This document shows, one piece after another, positions 10,137 through 18,799 of a stretch of DNA of 64,000 nucleotides (the first letter of the stretch is position 1; the number at the start of each line of letters is the position of its first letter). A program made the position numbers and the translations under genes. Origin of the DNA: Segatella copri (GTDB lineage Bacteria > Bacteroidota > Bacteroidia > Bacteroidales > Bacteroidaceae). Under the pieces are notes generated by a model. The model searched no databases, had not been told where the DNA came from, and worked only from the letters and a program-made list of their open reading frames with translations. Location: contig NZ_JAPDVG010000001.1 in NCBI RefSeq assembly GCF_026015625.1, positions 3,627,001 through 3,691,000 of the forward strand, written 5' to 3'.

Positions 10137-10168
10137 TTTGATTTATATCAATATTTGTCTTAATTTTG
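10137..10168 (+). promoter_or_regulatory. Bacteroidetes promoter upstream of the GH97 remnant
   Basis: TTTG (10137-10140), exactly 20 bp, then TAATTTTG (10161-10168). Transcription would begin near 10174. It drives either the hairpin-terminated short RNA at 10174-10290 or the former GH97 gene. Confidence 0.7.
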
Positions 10169-10173
10169 CACCC

Positions 10174-10290
10174 AGAAAAAGAATTGATTTTCAAAAACGA
10201 ACAAATCATAACTACATAAAAAACACAAACTGCTGAAACATTCAAAAACTTCAAAGGCCTCGACGTGATGTCGGGGCTTTTTGGTTTCTT
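10174..10290 (+). ncRNA. Candidate short terminated transcript or attenuated leader
   Basis: Between the predicted start near 10174 and a strong hairpin at 10253-10281 (12-bp stem with two G-U pairs, 5-nt GTGAT loop, followed by a T-rich tract) there is no ORF. It would give an RNA of about 110 nt. It could be a small RNA, or the leader of the former GH97 gene ending in an attenuator. Confidence 0.35.
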
Positions 10291-10292
10291 TT
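10253..10292 (+). terminator. Intrinsic terminator or attenuator in the GH97 leader
   Basis: Left arm AAAGGCCTCGAC (10253-10264), loop GTGAT, right arm GTCGGGGCTTTT (10270-10281), then TGGTTTCTTTT. The stem has 12 pairs including two wobbles. Confidence 0.6.
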
Positions 10293-10391
10293 CCGTCAGT
10301 AGCGATTTTTGTTGTACGCTACAGTAACAGAAGCTGGAACGTCGGCTATACTGCTGTTGCGTCATAGACAGATAATAATTTCAACCTAACA

Positions 10392-10543
10392 ATGAAAATG
10401 AAGCAAAAAAATGTATTGCTGGTATTTTGTTGCTCGGCGCGGTTTGTGCGCAAGCCAACAATTATGAAGTAATATCACCTGATGGCAGATTGGCGGTCAA
10501 GGTGGAGTGTGTTGATGGAAAACAGTGTATAATAAATAAAAAA
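10392..10543 (+). pseudogene. Remnant of a GH97 (SusB-like) glycosidase gene
   Basis: ATG at 10392 begins MKMKQK, but the frame is broken. Restoring one A in the seven-A run at 10405-10411 gives a clean signal peptide (KKCIAGILLLGAVCAQA), then NNYEVISPDGRLAVKVECVD, which resembles the N-terminal strand of GH97 alpha-glycosidases ('SPDGkL' motif). Similarity stops near INKK at 10543, where the clpB terminator begins, so the remaining 600 or so codons are deleted. The LacI-type operator and promoter upstream are still intact. The family assignment rests on a short N-terminal match. Confidence 0.6.
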
Positions 10544-10580
10544 GGGTGGCAGATATCTGAATCTGTCACCCTCTTTATTT
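10540..10580. terminator. clpB terminator
   Basis: Stem GGGTGGCAGAT (10544-10554) pairs with ATCTGTCACCC (10561-10571), 11 bp with one wobble. An A-rich tract to its left provides the U-tract for clpB on the minus strand; TCTTTATTTT lies on the other side. Confidence 0.75.
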
Positions 10581-10624
10581 TATGTTTCAATCCGTTTTTT
10601 CCGCGGATTGGTTATCTGCTGGAA

Positions 10625-13141
10625 TTATTGGTTTTTGAAGACCAATCCATCTGCATCTGTATGATCGATGGTAATTGGTTTCTCTCTGCTAACCTCTTCT
10701 GCAAGAATCTTCTTACTCAAGTCGTTTAATACATAATCCTGGATAGCGCGCTTTACAGGACGGGCACCAAACTCAGGGTCGTATCCTACCTTTGCCAGAT
10801 ACTGGATAGCTGCAGGAGTCCAGCGAAGTTCAAAGCCCTGAGGCTCCAACATCTTCTTTACTCGCTTCATCTGAAGTTCTACAACCTCGGCAATCTGCTC
10901 CTGGGTCAACGGCTTGAAGGTAATGATATCATCAATACGGTTCAGGAACTCAGGACGGAAGGTCTTGCGCAACATCTCACGGCTTGCGTTGGAAGTCATG
11001 ATGATGATGGTGTTCTTGAAGTTGACTACACGACCCTTGTTGTCGGTCAACCGGCCATCGTCCAATACCTGTAACAGGGTATTGAAAACATCAGGATGCG
11101 CCTTCTCAATCTCATCGAAGAGAACCACACTATATGGTTTGCGGCGTACAGCCTCGGTCAACTGACCACCTTCATCGTAGCCTACATACCCTGGAGGCGC
11201 ACCGATCAGACGGGTTACGCTAAACTTCTCCTGATATTCACTCATATCAATTCGGGTCATCATCGACTCGTCATTGAACAGATACTCAGCCAGCGCCTTG
11301 GCAAGTTCCGTCTTACCTACACCGGTAGTACCGAGGAAGATGAAGCTGGCGATAGGACGCTTAGGATCCTGCAAACCGGCACGGCTGCGGCGAACGGCAT
11401 CACTTACAGCGGTGATAGCCTCGTCCTGTCCGATGACTCTCTTGTGGAGTTCTTCCTCCAGGTGGAGCAGTTTCTCACGCTCGCTCTGCATCATACGGTT
11501 TACTGGTATTCCGGTCCAGCGGCTTACAACTTCAGCGATATCATCAGCTGTAACTTCCTCTCTGACCATCGCTGCGCCACCCTGTGTACTCTTCAGCTGC
11601 TCCTGGATCTTTTTGATGTCATCCTCGAGCGCCTTCAGTTTAGAATAGCGGATTTCAGCTACGCGTTCGTAATTGCCTTCGCGCTCCATGCGTTCAGCCT
11701 CAAACTTCAGGTTTTCTATCTCCTGCTTATCCTGCTGAATCTTGTTGACGAGTGCTTTTTCGCCTTCCCATTTAGCACGGAAGTCATGCTCCTGATCCTT
11801 CAATTCTGCAATTTCCTTATCCAACTGCTGAATCTTAGGTTGGTCATTCTCGCGCTTGATGGCCTCACGCTCAATCTCCAACTGCTTCAAGTGGCGGGTA
11901 ATCTCATCCAGTTCTTCTGGTACAGAGTCACGCTCCATCCTCAGTTTGGCTGCTGCCTCATCCATCAGGTCGATAGCCTTATCAGGGAGGAATCTGTCAG
12001 AGATGTATCTCTCTGATAACTTGACGGCTGCGATGCAGGCATCATCCTGAATACGTACCTTATGATGGTTCTCGTAGCGCTCCTTGATACCACGGAGGAT
12101 ACTGATGGCGTCTACCTCGTCAGGCTCATTGACCATGACGGTCTGGAAACGGCGTTCCAGCGCCTTATCCTTCTCGAAGTACTTCTGATACTCGTTGAGG
12201 GTAGTAGCACCGATGGCTCTCAGTTCACCACGAGCCAGGGCTGGCTTCAGAATGTTGGCTGCATCCATGGCACCCTCGCCACCGCCTGCACCTACCAGCG
12301 TGTGAATCTCATCGATGAAGAGGATAATCTGGCCGTTGGCGTTGGTTACCTCTTTAATGACGCTCTTCAGACGCTCCTCGAACTCACCCTTATATTTGGC
12401 ACCGGCTACCAGCGCACCCATATCGAGAGAATAGAGTTGCTTGTTCTTCAGATTCTCCGGTACATCGCCACGCACGATACGCTCGGCAAGACCTTCTACG
12501 ATGGCAGTCTTACCTGTACCAGGCTCACCTATCAGAATAGGGTTGTTCTTGGTTCTTCGTGACAGAATCTGGAGTACTCTTCTGATTTCCTCATCACGTC
12601 CGATAACTGGGTCCAGCTTGCCGCTTCTTGCCTGTTCTACAAGGTTTTTCGCATATTTCTCCAAACTCTGATAGTTATCATCAGCGCTTTGTGATTTTAC
12701 GTTCTGTCCCTGTCTCAATGCCTGGATGGCAGCGAGCATATCTTTGGCATTTGCACCAGCATCCTTCAGAATACGTGCAGCAGTAGAGTTGCCCTGTACG
12801 ATAGCCAACAGGATAGGTTCTACGCTAACGAACTCGTCGCCCATTTTCTTGGCGGTATCCTCGGCATTCATCAGTATCTGGTTAGTCTCGTTGCTGAGGT
12901 ACGGCTGACCGCCGCCCTGCACACGAGGCAGATGTTGCATCTCCTGACGCAAGAGCATGGCGATTTGCTGTCCGTTCATGCCCAACTTCTGGAAGATGTA
13001 GTTGGTCACATCGGTAGCCTTTTCAAGGATACCGCTAAGCAGATGCACCGGTTCGATGGTTTGCTGACCATTTCGCTGCGCAATGTTTACGGCTTCCTGT
13101 ACCGCCTCCTGCGCCTTGATTGTAAATTTGTCGAATGTCAT
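10625..13141 (-). CDS. clpB: ATP-dependent disaggregase ClpB
   Basis: 838 aa. N-domain repeats (about 1-140), NBD1 with Walker A GEPGTGKT and Walker B LFIDEIH, a coiled-coil middle domain (about 400-520, rich in Lys/Glu), NBD2 with GTTGVGKT and [13 protein letters not shown], and the C-terminal domain. ClpB hexamers thread aggregated proteins together with DnaK. Length is slightly short of the usual 855-865, within the family range. It stands alone, with a terminator at 10540-10580. No promoter box was clearly identified in the 480-bp upstream gap. Confidence 0.97.
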   Translation of the reverse strand: MTFDKFTIKAQEAVQEAVNIAQRNGQQTIEPVHLLSGILEKATDVTNYIFQKLGMNGQQIAMLLRQEMQHLPRVQGGGQPYLSNETNQILMNAEDTAKKMGDEFVSVEPILLAIVQGNSTAARILKDAGANAKDMLAAIQALRQGQNVKSQSADDNYQSLEKYAKNLVEQARSGKLDPVIGRDEEIRRVLQILSRRTKNNPILIGEPGTGKTAIVEGLAERIVRGDVPENLKNKQLYSLDMGALVAGAKYKGEFEERLKSVIKEVTNANGQIILFIDEIHTLVGAGGGEGAMDAANILKPALARGELRAIGATTLNEYQKYFEKDKALERRFQTVMVNEPDEVDAISILRGIKERYENHHKVRIQDDACIAAVKLSERYISDRFLPDKAIDLMDEAAAKLRMERDSVPEELDEITRHLKQLEIEREAIKRENDQPKIQQLDKEIAELKDQEHDFRAKWEGEKALVNKIQQDKQEIENLKFEAERMEREGNYERVAEIRYSKLKALEDDIKKIQEQLKSTQGGAAMVREEVTADDIAEVVSRWTGIPVNRMMQSEREKLLHLEEELHKRVIGQDEAITAVSDAVRRSRAGLQDPKRPIASFIFLGTTGVGKTELAKALAEYLFNDESMMTRIDMSEYQEKFSVTRLIGAPPGYVGYDEGGQLTEAVRRKPYSVVLFDEIEKAHPDVFNTLLQVLDDGRLTDNKGRVVNFKNTIIIMTSNASREMLRKTFRPEFLNRIDDIITFKPLTQEQIAEVVELQMKRVKKMLEPQGFELRWTPAAIQYLAKVGYDPEFGARPVKRAIQDYVLNDLSKKILAEEVSREKPITIDHTDADGLVFKNQ

Positions 13142-13629
13142 ATTAATATCTCCTTTCTTATATTATATATTCATATTTGTGTTATTTGGATGAGCGCCGG
13201 AATCTCCTCTTCGGAAACCTCCCGGTGCGTTCCTCCCATCCTTTAGCGAAACTTATGCCTATTCGTTGAAAATCAATGGTTTACTGACAATCTGTCTTGT
13301 TTTGGGTAGGTAAAAGATAGAAATAAGAGAAATTCCCGGACAGAATGACAGAAGAAGGCGGTTTGAGTACGGGCTGAAGGCCCAAATGCTCCAGAAGCAG
13401 CACGCCCTGAAGACTCAGGTTCCTTTCAGGGCGTGTGGGGCTTACTTGCGAAAGTTCAGTACGCGAAGAAATGATAGAATTAGAATTCGCTCAGATTGCT
13501 TATTTCTTGATTTCTCTCAATTATCTTTTAAATATCCTTTAAATAATGCTATTTTATGGGGGGAAATGTTGTGTAATCAAAATAATCTTCGTACCTTTGC
13601 ACCATCATAAATTATAATTTATAAGTTCA
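13142..13629. other. Intergenic region between clpB and purH
   Basis: 488 bp between divergent genes without a credible ORF. It contains a hairpin of 10 bp (ACGCCCTGAA at 13402-13411 with TTCAGGGCGT at 13425-13434), which may be enclosed by a shorter outer GCCC/GGGC pairing, then an AT-rich tract and the purH promoter at 13568-13599. Confidence 0.6.
13568..13599 (+). promoter_or_regulatory. purH promoter
   Basis: GTTG (13568-13571, one off TTTG), 20 bp, TACCTTTG (13592-13599). It predicts a leader of about 25 nt before the ATG at 13630. Confidence 0.7.
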
Positions 13630-14223
13630 ATGGCTGAAACAAAGAAAATCAAGACAGCGTTGGTGTCTGTCTTCCACAAGGATGGCTTGGACGAATTGCT
13701 CGCCAAGTTGAATGAAGAGGGTGTAAAATTCCTGAGTACTGGTGGTACCCAGAAGTTTATCGAATCTTTGGGTTATGAATGCGAGAAAGTTGAGGAGGTC
13801 ACTACCTATCCATCTATCTTGGGTGGTCGCGTAAAGACTCTTCATCCTAAAATATTTGGAGGCATCTTGGCTCGCCGTGACAACGAGGGTGACCAGGAGC
13901 AGATGAAGGAATACGAAATCCCTTCTGTCGATCTCGTCATCGTAGACTTGTATCCTTTCGAACAGACTGTAGCTAGCGGCGCTAGCGATGCTGATATCAT
14001 CGAGAAAATCGATATTGGCGGTATCTCTTTGATCCGTGCAGGTGCCAAAAACTTCAAGGACGTGGTGATCGTTCCTAGCAAGGCAGAATACGGCGTTTTG
14101 CTCGATATCCTGAAGAAGAAGGGTGCTGAGACAGATATCGAAGACCGCAAGATGTTTGCAGAGCGTGCATTCGGTGTAAGCTCTCACTACGATACTGCAA
14201 TCCATGCTTGGTTTGCTAAGTAA
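13630..14223 (+). CDS. purH: Stand-alone IMP cyclohydrolase (PurH N-terminal domain)
   Basis: 197 aa covering only the MGS-like IMP cyclohydrolase half of bifunctional PurH (usually about 510 aa). Motifs: ALVSVFHKDGL, FLSTGGTQKFIES, PSILGGRVKTLHPKIFGGIL, DLVIVDLYPFEQTV, IDIGGISLIRAGAKNF. It closes FAICAR to IMP, the last step of purine synthesis. The protein stops at HAWFAK where the AICAR transformylase domain would begin, and no such domain follows before mreB. The clean end suggests a natural single-domain gene, with transformylase supplied elsewhere. It sits upstream of the mre operon as purH does in related genomes. Confidence 0.9.
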   Translation: MAETKKIKTALVSVFHKDGLDELLAKLNEEGVKFLSTGGTQKFIESLGYECEKVEEVTTYPSILGGRVKTLHPKIFGGILARRDNEGDQEQMKEYEIPSVDLVIVDLYPFEQTVASGASDADIIEKIDIGGISLIRAGAKNFKDVVIVPSKAEYGVLLDILKKKGAETDIEDRKMFAERAFGVSSHYDTAIHAWFAK

Positions 14224-14242
14224 ACTCTCGGAAAAATAAAGT

Positions 14243-14353
14243 AGTTAAGGAGTTAAGAAGTGGAAGAAGTCAGGACAGGTGTCTGCGGGGATTCCATCCC
14301 TGGTATATGACAGACTGTTGCCGTGGCTTCTATGCTCCTTTAACTCCTTAACT
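14243..14353 (+). repeat. Palindrome-bounded structured element between purH and mreB
   Basis: AGTTAAGGAGTTAA (14243-14256) pairs perfectly with TTAACTCCTTAACT (14340-14353) across 83 nt. The interior holds further pairing, GTCTG/CAGAC and GGGAT/ATCCC. The arms are themselves short tandem repeats, akin to the heptamer elements elsewhere in the window but with 8-bp units. Confidence 0.55.
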
Positions 14354-14400
14354 CCTTAAATAAAAAGAAAATTTTAAGCTTAAAATAATTTAGAAACGAA

Positions 14401-15423
14401 ATGGGATTTTTTTCATTTATTCAGGAAATCGCAATGGACTTGGGTACAGCCAATACCATCATTATCAGTGATGATAAGATTGTAGTGGATGAACCTTCTG
14501 TTGTAGCCCTTGATCGCCGCACCGACAAGATGATTGCTGTGGGCGAGAAGGCTAAGATGATGTACGAGAAGACTCATGATAATATCCGTACTATCAGACC
14601 ATTGCGAGATGGCGTGATTGCCGACTTTACTGCCTGTGAGCAGATGATGCGTGGATTGATTAAGATGGTTCATACTGGTAGCCGTCTCTTCTCTCCTTCA
14701 CTCCGTATGGTTATCGGTGTACCTTCTGGTTCTACCGAGGTTGAGCTTCGTGCTGTGCGCGACTCTGCCGAGCATGCCGACGGACGTGATGTATATTTGA
14801 TTTTTGAGCCAATGGCAGCCGCTATCGGTATCGGTATCGATGTTGAGGCTCCAGAGGGTAATATGATTGTTGATATAGGTGGTGGTTCTACCGAAATCGC
14901 TGTCATCTCATTGGGTGGTATCGTATCGAACAACTCAATCCGTACAGCCGGTGACGACCTTACTGCCGATATCCAGGAATATATGAGCCGTCAGCACAAC
15001 GTGAAGGTTTCTGAGCGTATGGCTGAGCGTATCAAGATTCATGTGGGTTCAGCTCTGACCGATCTGGGTGATGAGGCTCCAGAAGATTTCATCGTACATG
15101 GTCCTAACCGTATTACAGCGTTGCCTATGGAGGTACCTGTATGCTACCAGGAGATTGCTCACTGTCTGGATAAGACCGTGGCAAAGATTGAGAACGCTGT
15201 GCTCTCAGCATTGGAGAACACACCTCCTGAGCTTTATGCCGATATCGTGAAGAATGGTATCTGGCTCTCTGGTGGCGGTGCTTTGCTCCGCGGTCTCGAC
15301 AAGCGTTTGCAGGATAAGATCAATATCCCATTCCACATCGCAGAAGATCCATTGCACAGTGTTGCCAAGGGTGCTGGTATTGCGTTGAAGAATGTAGACC
15401 GATTCTCATTCTTGATGAGATAA
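14401..15423 (+). CDS. mreB: Rod shape-determining actin MreB
   Basis: 340 aa, full length. Actin-fold motifs: phosphate 1 AMDLGTANTIII, connect 1 EPMAAAIGIGIDV, phosphate 2 MIVDIGGGSTEIAVISLGG, adenosine site SGGGALLRGLDKRL. It forms membrane-bound filaments that position the elongasome. First of five co-oriented genes mreB-mreC-mreD-mrdA-rodA, separated from purH by a structured repeat. Confidence 0.97.
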   Translation: MGFFSFIQEIAMDLGTANTIIISDDKIVVDEPSVVALDRRTDKMIAVGEKAKMMYEKTHDNIRTIRPLRDGVIADFTACEQMMRGLIKMVHTGSRLFSPSLRMVIGVPSGSTEVELRAVRDSAEHADGRDVYLIFEPMAAAIGIGIDVEAPEGNMIVDIGGGSTEIAVISLGGIVSNNSIRTAGDDLTADIQEYMSRQHNVKVSERMAERIKIHVGSALTDLGDEAPEDFIVHGPNRITALPMEVPVCYQEIAHCLDKTVAKIENAVLSALENTPPELYADIVKNGIWLSGGGALLRGLDKRLQDKINIPFHIAEDPLHSVAKGAGIALKNVDRFSFLMR

Positions 15424-15454
15424 TCAGAACTTATTCTAATAGTAAGAATAAAGT

Positions 15455-16327
15455 ATGCGCAACCTTTTAGAGTTTTTAGCGAAATACAACCATTGGTTTG
15501 TCTTCCTGATTCTTGAGGTGGTGAGTATGGTGCTGTTGTTTCAGTATAACAGCTATCAGGGCAGTGCCTGGTTCTCCTCGGCTAATGCCGTAACGGGTAA
15601 GTTGTATGAATGGGATGCGAATGTAGAAACATTCTTCTCACTTACCAAGGTGAACCAGGAACTGACACAGCGCAATGCATATCTCGAACAGGAGGTGCAG
15701 AAACTTTCCGACAGTCTCGTGAGCGTGACCAAGGATAGCAGCATCTACCATCGTGACCAATTTGCATTGCTGAGAAACTATCGTCTGATTCCGGCTAAGG
15801 TAGTGGCGAATAGTGTCGATAAACCCGGCAACCTGATGACAATTGACAAGGGTAGCGCGGATGGCATCCACAAGGATATGGGTGTAATCAGCGGTACGGG
15901 TGTTGTGGGTATCGTGTATCTGGTGGCAGAACATTACGCTATCGTGATTCCGGTATTGAACACGAAGTCGAACATCAGTTGTATGATTCAGAATAGAGGC
16001 TATTTTGGCTATCTGCGCTGGAAGGGTGGTGTGTCTGACCTTGCCTATCTGGAAGAGGTGCCACGTCATGCTCACTTTAAATTGGGTGACTATGTGGTAA
16101 CGAGTGGCTATTCCGCAGTATTCCCTCCTGGAGTGAGAGTAGGCAGGATATTGCACGTGTTCAACTCCGCCGATGGACTGTCGTATCGCGTACAACTTCG
16201 CCTCTCTACCGATTTTGCCCGTCTGCGTGATGTATGTGTAATTGATGATGCCGCCATGAAAGAGCGGTTGGAGATTATGCGTGCAGCACAGGATAGCATC
16301 GCAACAAATGGAGACAATAATCAATAA
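15455..16327 (+). CDS. mreC: Rod shape-determining protein MreC
   Basis: 290 aa. One N-terminal membrane segment (about 13-30, WFVFLILEVVSMVLLF), a coiled coil around 60-95, then the paired beta-barrel domain with GTGVVGIVYLVAEHYAIVIP and VVTSGYSAVFPPGVRVGRI. It sits in the periplasm and bridges MreB/MreD with PBP2. 31 bp after mreB. Confidence 0.95.
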   Translation: MRNLLEFLAKYNHWFVFLILEVVSMVLLFQYNSYQGSAWFSSANAVTGKLYEWDANVETFFSLTKVNQELTQRNAYLEQEVQKLSDSLVSVTKDSSIYHRDQFALLRNYRLIPAKVVANSVDKPGNLMTIDKGSADGIHKDMGVISGTGVVGIVYLVAEHYAIVIPVLNTKSNISCMIQNRGYFGYLRWKGGVSDLAYLEEVPRHAHFKLGDYVVTSGYSAVFPPGVRVGRILHVFNSADGLSYRVQLRLSTDFARLRDVCVIDDAAMKERLEIMRAAQDSIATNGDNNQ

Positions 16328-16356
16328 TGACGTATAGTAAGAGGATATAAAAAGCA

Positions 16357-16854
16357 ATGAGTATAGATTTAGTGAAAAGACTAGCTACCTTTGTGGTGCT
16401 CGTGCTGGTACAGGGATTGGTGTTTAATCATATTCATCTATTCAATTGTGCCACCCCCTTGCTGTATATCATTATGGTACTGCATTTCCGCCGCAACCAT
16501 CCTAAATGGGCGGTGTTATTGTGGTGCTTTATGATGGGGCTTTGTGTGGACGTATTTGCCAATACGCCAGGTGTTGCAGCAGCTTCGATGACTGCCGTAG
16601 GACTGCTACAACCTTATTTGTTTGAACTTTTCGTACCGCGTGACAGCGCCGACGATCTGGAACCGTCCATGCGTTCTATCGGCGTAGGTGCATATTGCTG
16701 GTACGTATTCTTCATCATTCTCGTTTATAATCTATTGTTCTTTACACTCGAAACATTCAATTTCTTTAATTGGGTTCACTGGTTGGAATGTATAGGCGGA
16801 AGTACGGTTATCACTTATATATTGGTGATGGCGACAGAACGTTTCAGAAAGTAA
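16357..16854 (+). CDS. mreD: Rod shape-determining protein MreD
   Basis: 165 aa, hydrophobic, about five membrane helices. The N-terminus (LATFVVLVLVQGLVFNHIH) and the segment LLWCFMMGLCVDVFANTPGV are typical of MreD from Bacteroidetes. Identification relies on size, hydropathy and position between mreC and mrdA. Confidence 0.9.
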   Translation: MSIDLVKRLATFVVLVLVQGLVFNHIHLFNCATPLLYIIMVLHFRRNHPKWAVLLWCFMMGLCVDVFANTPGVAAASMTAVGLLQPYLFELFVPRDSADDLEPSMRSIGVGAYCWYVFFIILVYNLLFFTLETFNFFNWVHWLECIGGSTVITYILVMATERFRK

Positions 16855-16917
16855 GATTCCGGATAAGTGATGAGAGAGAAAAGAACACGATTTTTAGTTT
16901 GCTATATATAATAAGGT

Positions 16918-18768
16918 ATGTTGGATTACAATCTTGAAAAACGTAGATTCGTTATCGGTGGAGTGGCCATAGCTATTGTGGTCATTTACATGATTCGTCT
17001 GTTTACGCTTCAGATTATGAGCGACGACTACAAGAAGAATGCCGACAGTAATGCCTTCTTGAAGCATATTGAGTTTCCCGCCCGTGGTGCCATTTACGAC
17101 CGTAATGGTAAGCTGTTGGTGTATAATCAGCCGTCTTACGATCTGATGGTGGTCATGAACGAGGAGAGCGGCAGGCTTGATACGATGGATTTCTGTAATT
17201 CGCTGGGTATCACGAAAGAGTTTTTTATCAAGCGAATGAACGATATCAAGGACCGCTCTAAAAACCCGGGCTATTCGCGCTATACCCAGCAGCTTTTTAT
17301 GGGACAGCTGAGCGACCGGGATTTCAGTGTGTTCCAGGAGAAGATGTTCCGATTCCCCGGTTTCTATGTCCAGAAACGTACCGTCAGAGAATATACCTAC
17401 CCTTATGCAGCCCATGTGCTGGGTGATGTGGGTGAGGTTTCGCAAAGCGATATTGAAGATGATGACTACTATCAGGCTGGTGACTATATCGGAAAACTGG
17501 GTATCGAGAAGTTTTATGAGAAGCAGCTGCGTGGTGAGAAGGGTGTGAAGATCATGCTGAGAGATGCCCACGGAAGAATACAGGGTAGCTATCAGAATGG
17601 TAAACTCGACCAGAAACCTGTGGCTGGAAAGGACTTGACGCTGGGATTGGATGTCAAGTTGCAAGCCTTGGGCGAACGTCTGCTCCAGGGTAAAATCGGC
17701 AGTATCGTTGCCATCGATCCTAGAACGGGCGATGTGCTGGCTATGGTTTCTTCTCCTTCTTACGATCCAAGACGTCTGGTGGGTAGAAACCGCGGCAAGA
17801 TGCACAAGTGGCTCTCGCAGAATCCTTGGAAACCGCTCCTGAACCGTAGTATTCAGGGACAGTATCCTCCGGGTTCTACCTTTAAGACCAGCCAGGCGCT
17901 GACCTATCTTACTGAAGGTATCATCACACCGGGAACAGCATTCCCATGTAATCATGGTTTCTCTTATAAGGGTCTGCATGTAGGCTGTCATGGTCACCCG
18001 TCGCCTATTTCGCTGGTTGATGCCATCAGTACCTCTTGTAACGGTTACTTCTGTTGGGGTCTTTACTATATGATAGGTAACCGCAAGAAGTATGGCAGCG
18101 TACAGAATGCGATGACCGTATGGAAAAATTATATGGTGAGCATGGGATTCGGCTATAAGTTGGGCATCGACTTGCCTGGCGAGAAACGCGGTCTGATTCC
18201 GAATGCACAGTTCTATGATAAGGCTTACAATGGTTCATGGAACGGACTGACGGTAATCAGTATTTCTATCGGTCAGGGTGAGGTTAACCTCACGCCGTTG
18301 CAGATAGCCAACCTGGGTGCTACCATTGCCAACAGGGGATACTATTATGTGCCTCATGTAGTGAGAAAGGTGAAGGGTGAACCGCTTGATACGCTCTATA
18401 CCCGACGCCATTATACCAAGGCTTCCCGACGGGCTTACAACTATGTGGTAGCCGGTATGAGAAGTTCGGCGCTGAAGGGAACCTGTAAGCTGCTCGGCCG
18501 CTACGATTTCGAAGCTTGCGGCAAGACGGGTACGGCACAGAACCGTGGTCATGACCACTCTGTATTCATGGGCTTTGCTCCGATGAACAACCCGAAGATT
18601 GCCATTGCCGTGTATGTAGAAAATGGTGGTTGGGGTGCTGACTATGGTGTGCCTATCGGTGGTCTGATGATGGAACAGTATCTCAAGGGTAAGTTATCTC
18701 CTGATTCTGAGCGCAGGGCTGCAGAGATGCAGGCCCGTAGAATCGCCTACGGATTAAGCAGTAGATAG
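16918..18768 (+). CDS. mrdA: Penicillin-binding protein 2, transpeptidase
   Basis: 616 aa. N-terminal anchor (about 12-32), PBP dimerisation domain, then the transpeptidase domain: active-site Ser S320 in PGSTFKT, SxN as STSCNG, and CGKTGTAQN for the KTG triad. It crosslinks peptidoglycan during elongation with RodA as its glycosyltransferase partner. 63 bp after mreD and 31 bp before rodA; the junction with rodA holds a heptamer-like repeat (18774-18796). Confidence 0.97.
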   Translation: MLDYNLEKRRFVIGGVAIAIVVIYMIRLFTLQIMSDDYKKNADSNAFLKHIEFPARGAIYDRNGKLLVYNQPSYDLMVVMNEESGRLDTMDFCNSLGITKEFFIKRMNDIKDRSKNPGYSRYTQQLFMGQLSDRDFSVFQEKMFRFPGFYVQKRTVREYTYPYAAHVLGDVGEVSQSDIEDDDYYQAGDYIGKLGIEKFYEKQLRGEKGVKIMLRDAHGRIQGSYQNGKLDQKPVAGKDLTLGLDVKLQALGERLLQGKIGSIVAIDPRTGDVLAMVSSPSYDPRRLVGRNRGKMHKWLSQNPWKPLLNRSIQGQYPPGSTFKTSQALTYLTEGIITPGTAFPCNHGFSYKGLHVGCHGHPSPISLVDAISTSCNGYFCWGLYYMIGNRKKYGSVQNAMTVWKNYMVSMGFGYKLGIDLPGEKRGLIPNAQFYDKAYNGSWNGLTVISISIGQGEVNLTPLQIANLGATIANRGYYYVPHVVRKVKGEPLDTLYTRRHYTKASRRAYNYVVAGMRSSALKGTCKLLGRYDFEACGKTGTAQNRGHDHSVFMGFAPMNNPKIAIAVYVENGGWGADYGVPIGGLMMEQYLKGKLSPDSERRAAEMQARRIAYGLSSR

Positions 18769-18773
18769 TTTTC

Positions 18774-18796
18774 AGTTAATAGTTGATAGTTTATAG
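18774..18796 (+). repeat. Heptamer-type repeat between mrdA and rodA
   Basis: AGTTAATAGTTGATAGTTTA: near-tandem 7-bp units (AGTTAAT, AGTTGAT, AGTTTAT) occupying almost the whole 31-bp junction. Confidence 0.6.
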
Positions 18797-18799
18797 ATT

